A stretch of 64,000 bases of DNA from Achromobacter agilis (lineage in GTDB: Bacteria; Pseudomonadota; Gammaproteobacteria; Burkholderiales; Burkholderiaceae_B). A program made the translations under genes and the position numbers. The stretch covers positions 1 through 64,000 of the forward strand of contig NZ_UFQB01000021.1 in NCBI RefSeq assembly GCF_900496965.1, read 5' to 3'. Shown here piece after piece: positions 63,978-64,000 of this stretch. Within the stretch, counting starts at the first letter, position 1; each line of letters starts with the position of its first letter. The notes beneath the pieces were generated by a model, which did not search any database, was not told where the DNA came from, and saw only the letters and a list, made by a program, of their open reading frames with translations.

Positions 63978-64000
63978 ATGGTAATGATGTTGCCTTTCCT
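63978..64000 (+). CDS. Start of an unidentified gene, cut by the window edge
   Basis: An ATG preceded by GAAAGGAGC opens a frame reading MVMMLPF. The 60 bp upstream are AT-rich (GATAACATTTATTGCG, TTGTTACGTTATAC) and look like a regulated promoter. Seven codons are too few to identify it. It does not begin like purE, which I would have expected after purC. Confidence 0.4.

Overview
The window is GC-rich, gene-dense betaproteobacterial chromosome. The gene complement points to the Alcaligenaceae (Bordetella/Achromobacter group): two orphan TctC/Bug-type binding proteins without their membrane partners, a second 87-residue IF-1, a tkt-gap-pgk cluster, and a MaeB-type malic enzyme. I cannot name the species from sequence alone. 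I saw no tRNA, rRNA, CRISPR array, prophage or insertion sequence.

Layout. 1-8.2 kb is central metabolism: the 3' end of maeB, a patatin-like lipase translationally coupled to a barstar-like protein, rsmE, then tkt-gap-pgk. 8.2-8.54 kb is a cluster of GTGTCWGACAC palindromic repeats. 8.5-16.2 kb holds a Bug protein, a SulP transporter and an operon of a PHA-synthase-like DUF3141 protein, a phosphotransacetylase and acetate kinase. That operon is preceded by a promoter whose -35 box lies in a TGTTGC-N3-GCAACA palindrome. 16.3-23.2 kb is mixed housekeeping: VOC, GST, cupin, GNAT, cbpA-cbpM, azlCD, a DsbA-like protein and a Pit phosphate transporter. A second repeat cluster follows. At 23.4-24.7 kb sits a dltD homologue and, 13 bp after it, a 41-residue gene. 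It encodes one membrane helix and ends in FQYSKF, the FxYxxF C-terminus of DltX. This orphan acyl-transfer pair, far from any dltABC, is the most interesting item in the window.

24.9-29.2 kb carries mog, a lipoprotein, an M23 peptidase, infA, an SRPBCC protein and a GFA protein. 29.4-32.1 kb is a phosphonate ABC transporter (phnCDE) with a perfect 16-bp hairpin between phnD and phnE. 32.2-36.6 kb is a Bug/GAF pair, a gamma-glutamyltransferase and a divergent LysR regulator. 36.6-45.9 kb is a C-P lyase locus: phnGHIJKLM on the plus strand, and on the minus strand phnF followed by a second PhnM, a DUF1045 2H-phosphoesterase-like protein and phnN. A shared 15-bp element lies in front of both arms and is probably the PhnF operator. 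No phnP is present; the DUF1045 protein is a candidate to open the cyclic phosphate in its place.

46-50 kb has MOSC, two hypothetical proteins, a dicarboxylate/glutamate symporter and an SMP-30 lactonase. 50.2-60.8 kb is a dipeptide-type ABC importer with two paralogous binding proteins, an M20 deacylase, a fused two-domain ATPase and an amidase. An IclR regulator probably controls it through a 29-bp near-perfect palindrome and a degenerate second copy. 61-64 kb returns to central metabolism with fba, a second GFA protein, purC and the first codons of an unidentified gene.

Start codons were chosen by family N-terminus, ribosome binding site and overlap with the upstream gene. Family assignments come from motif recognition and were not checked by search.
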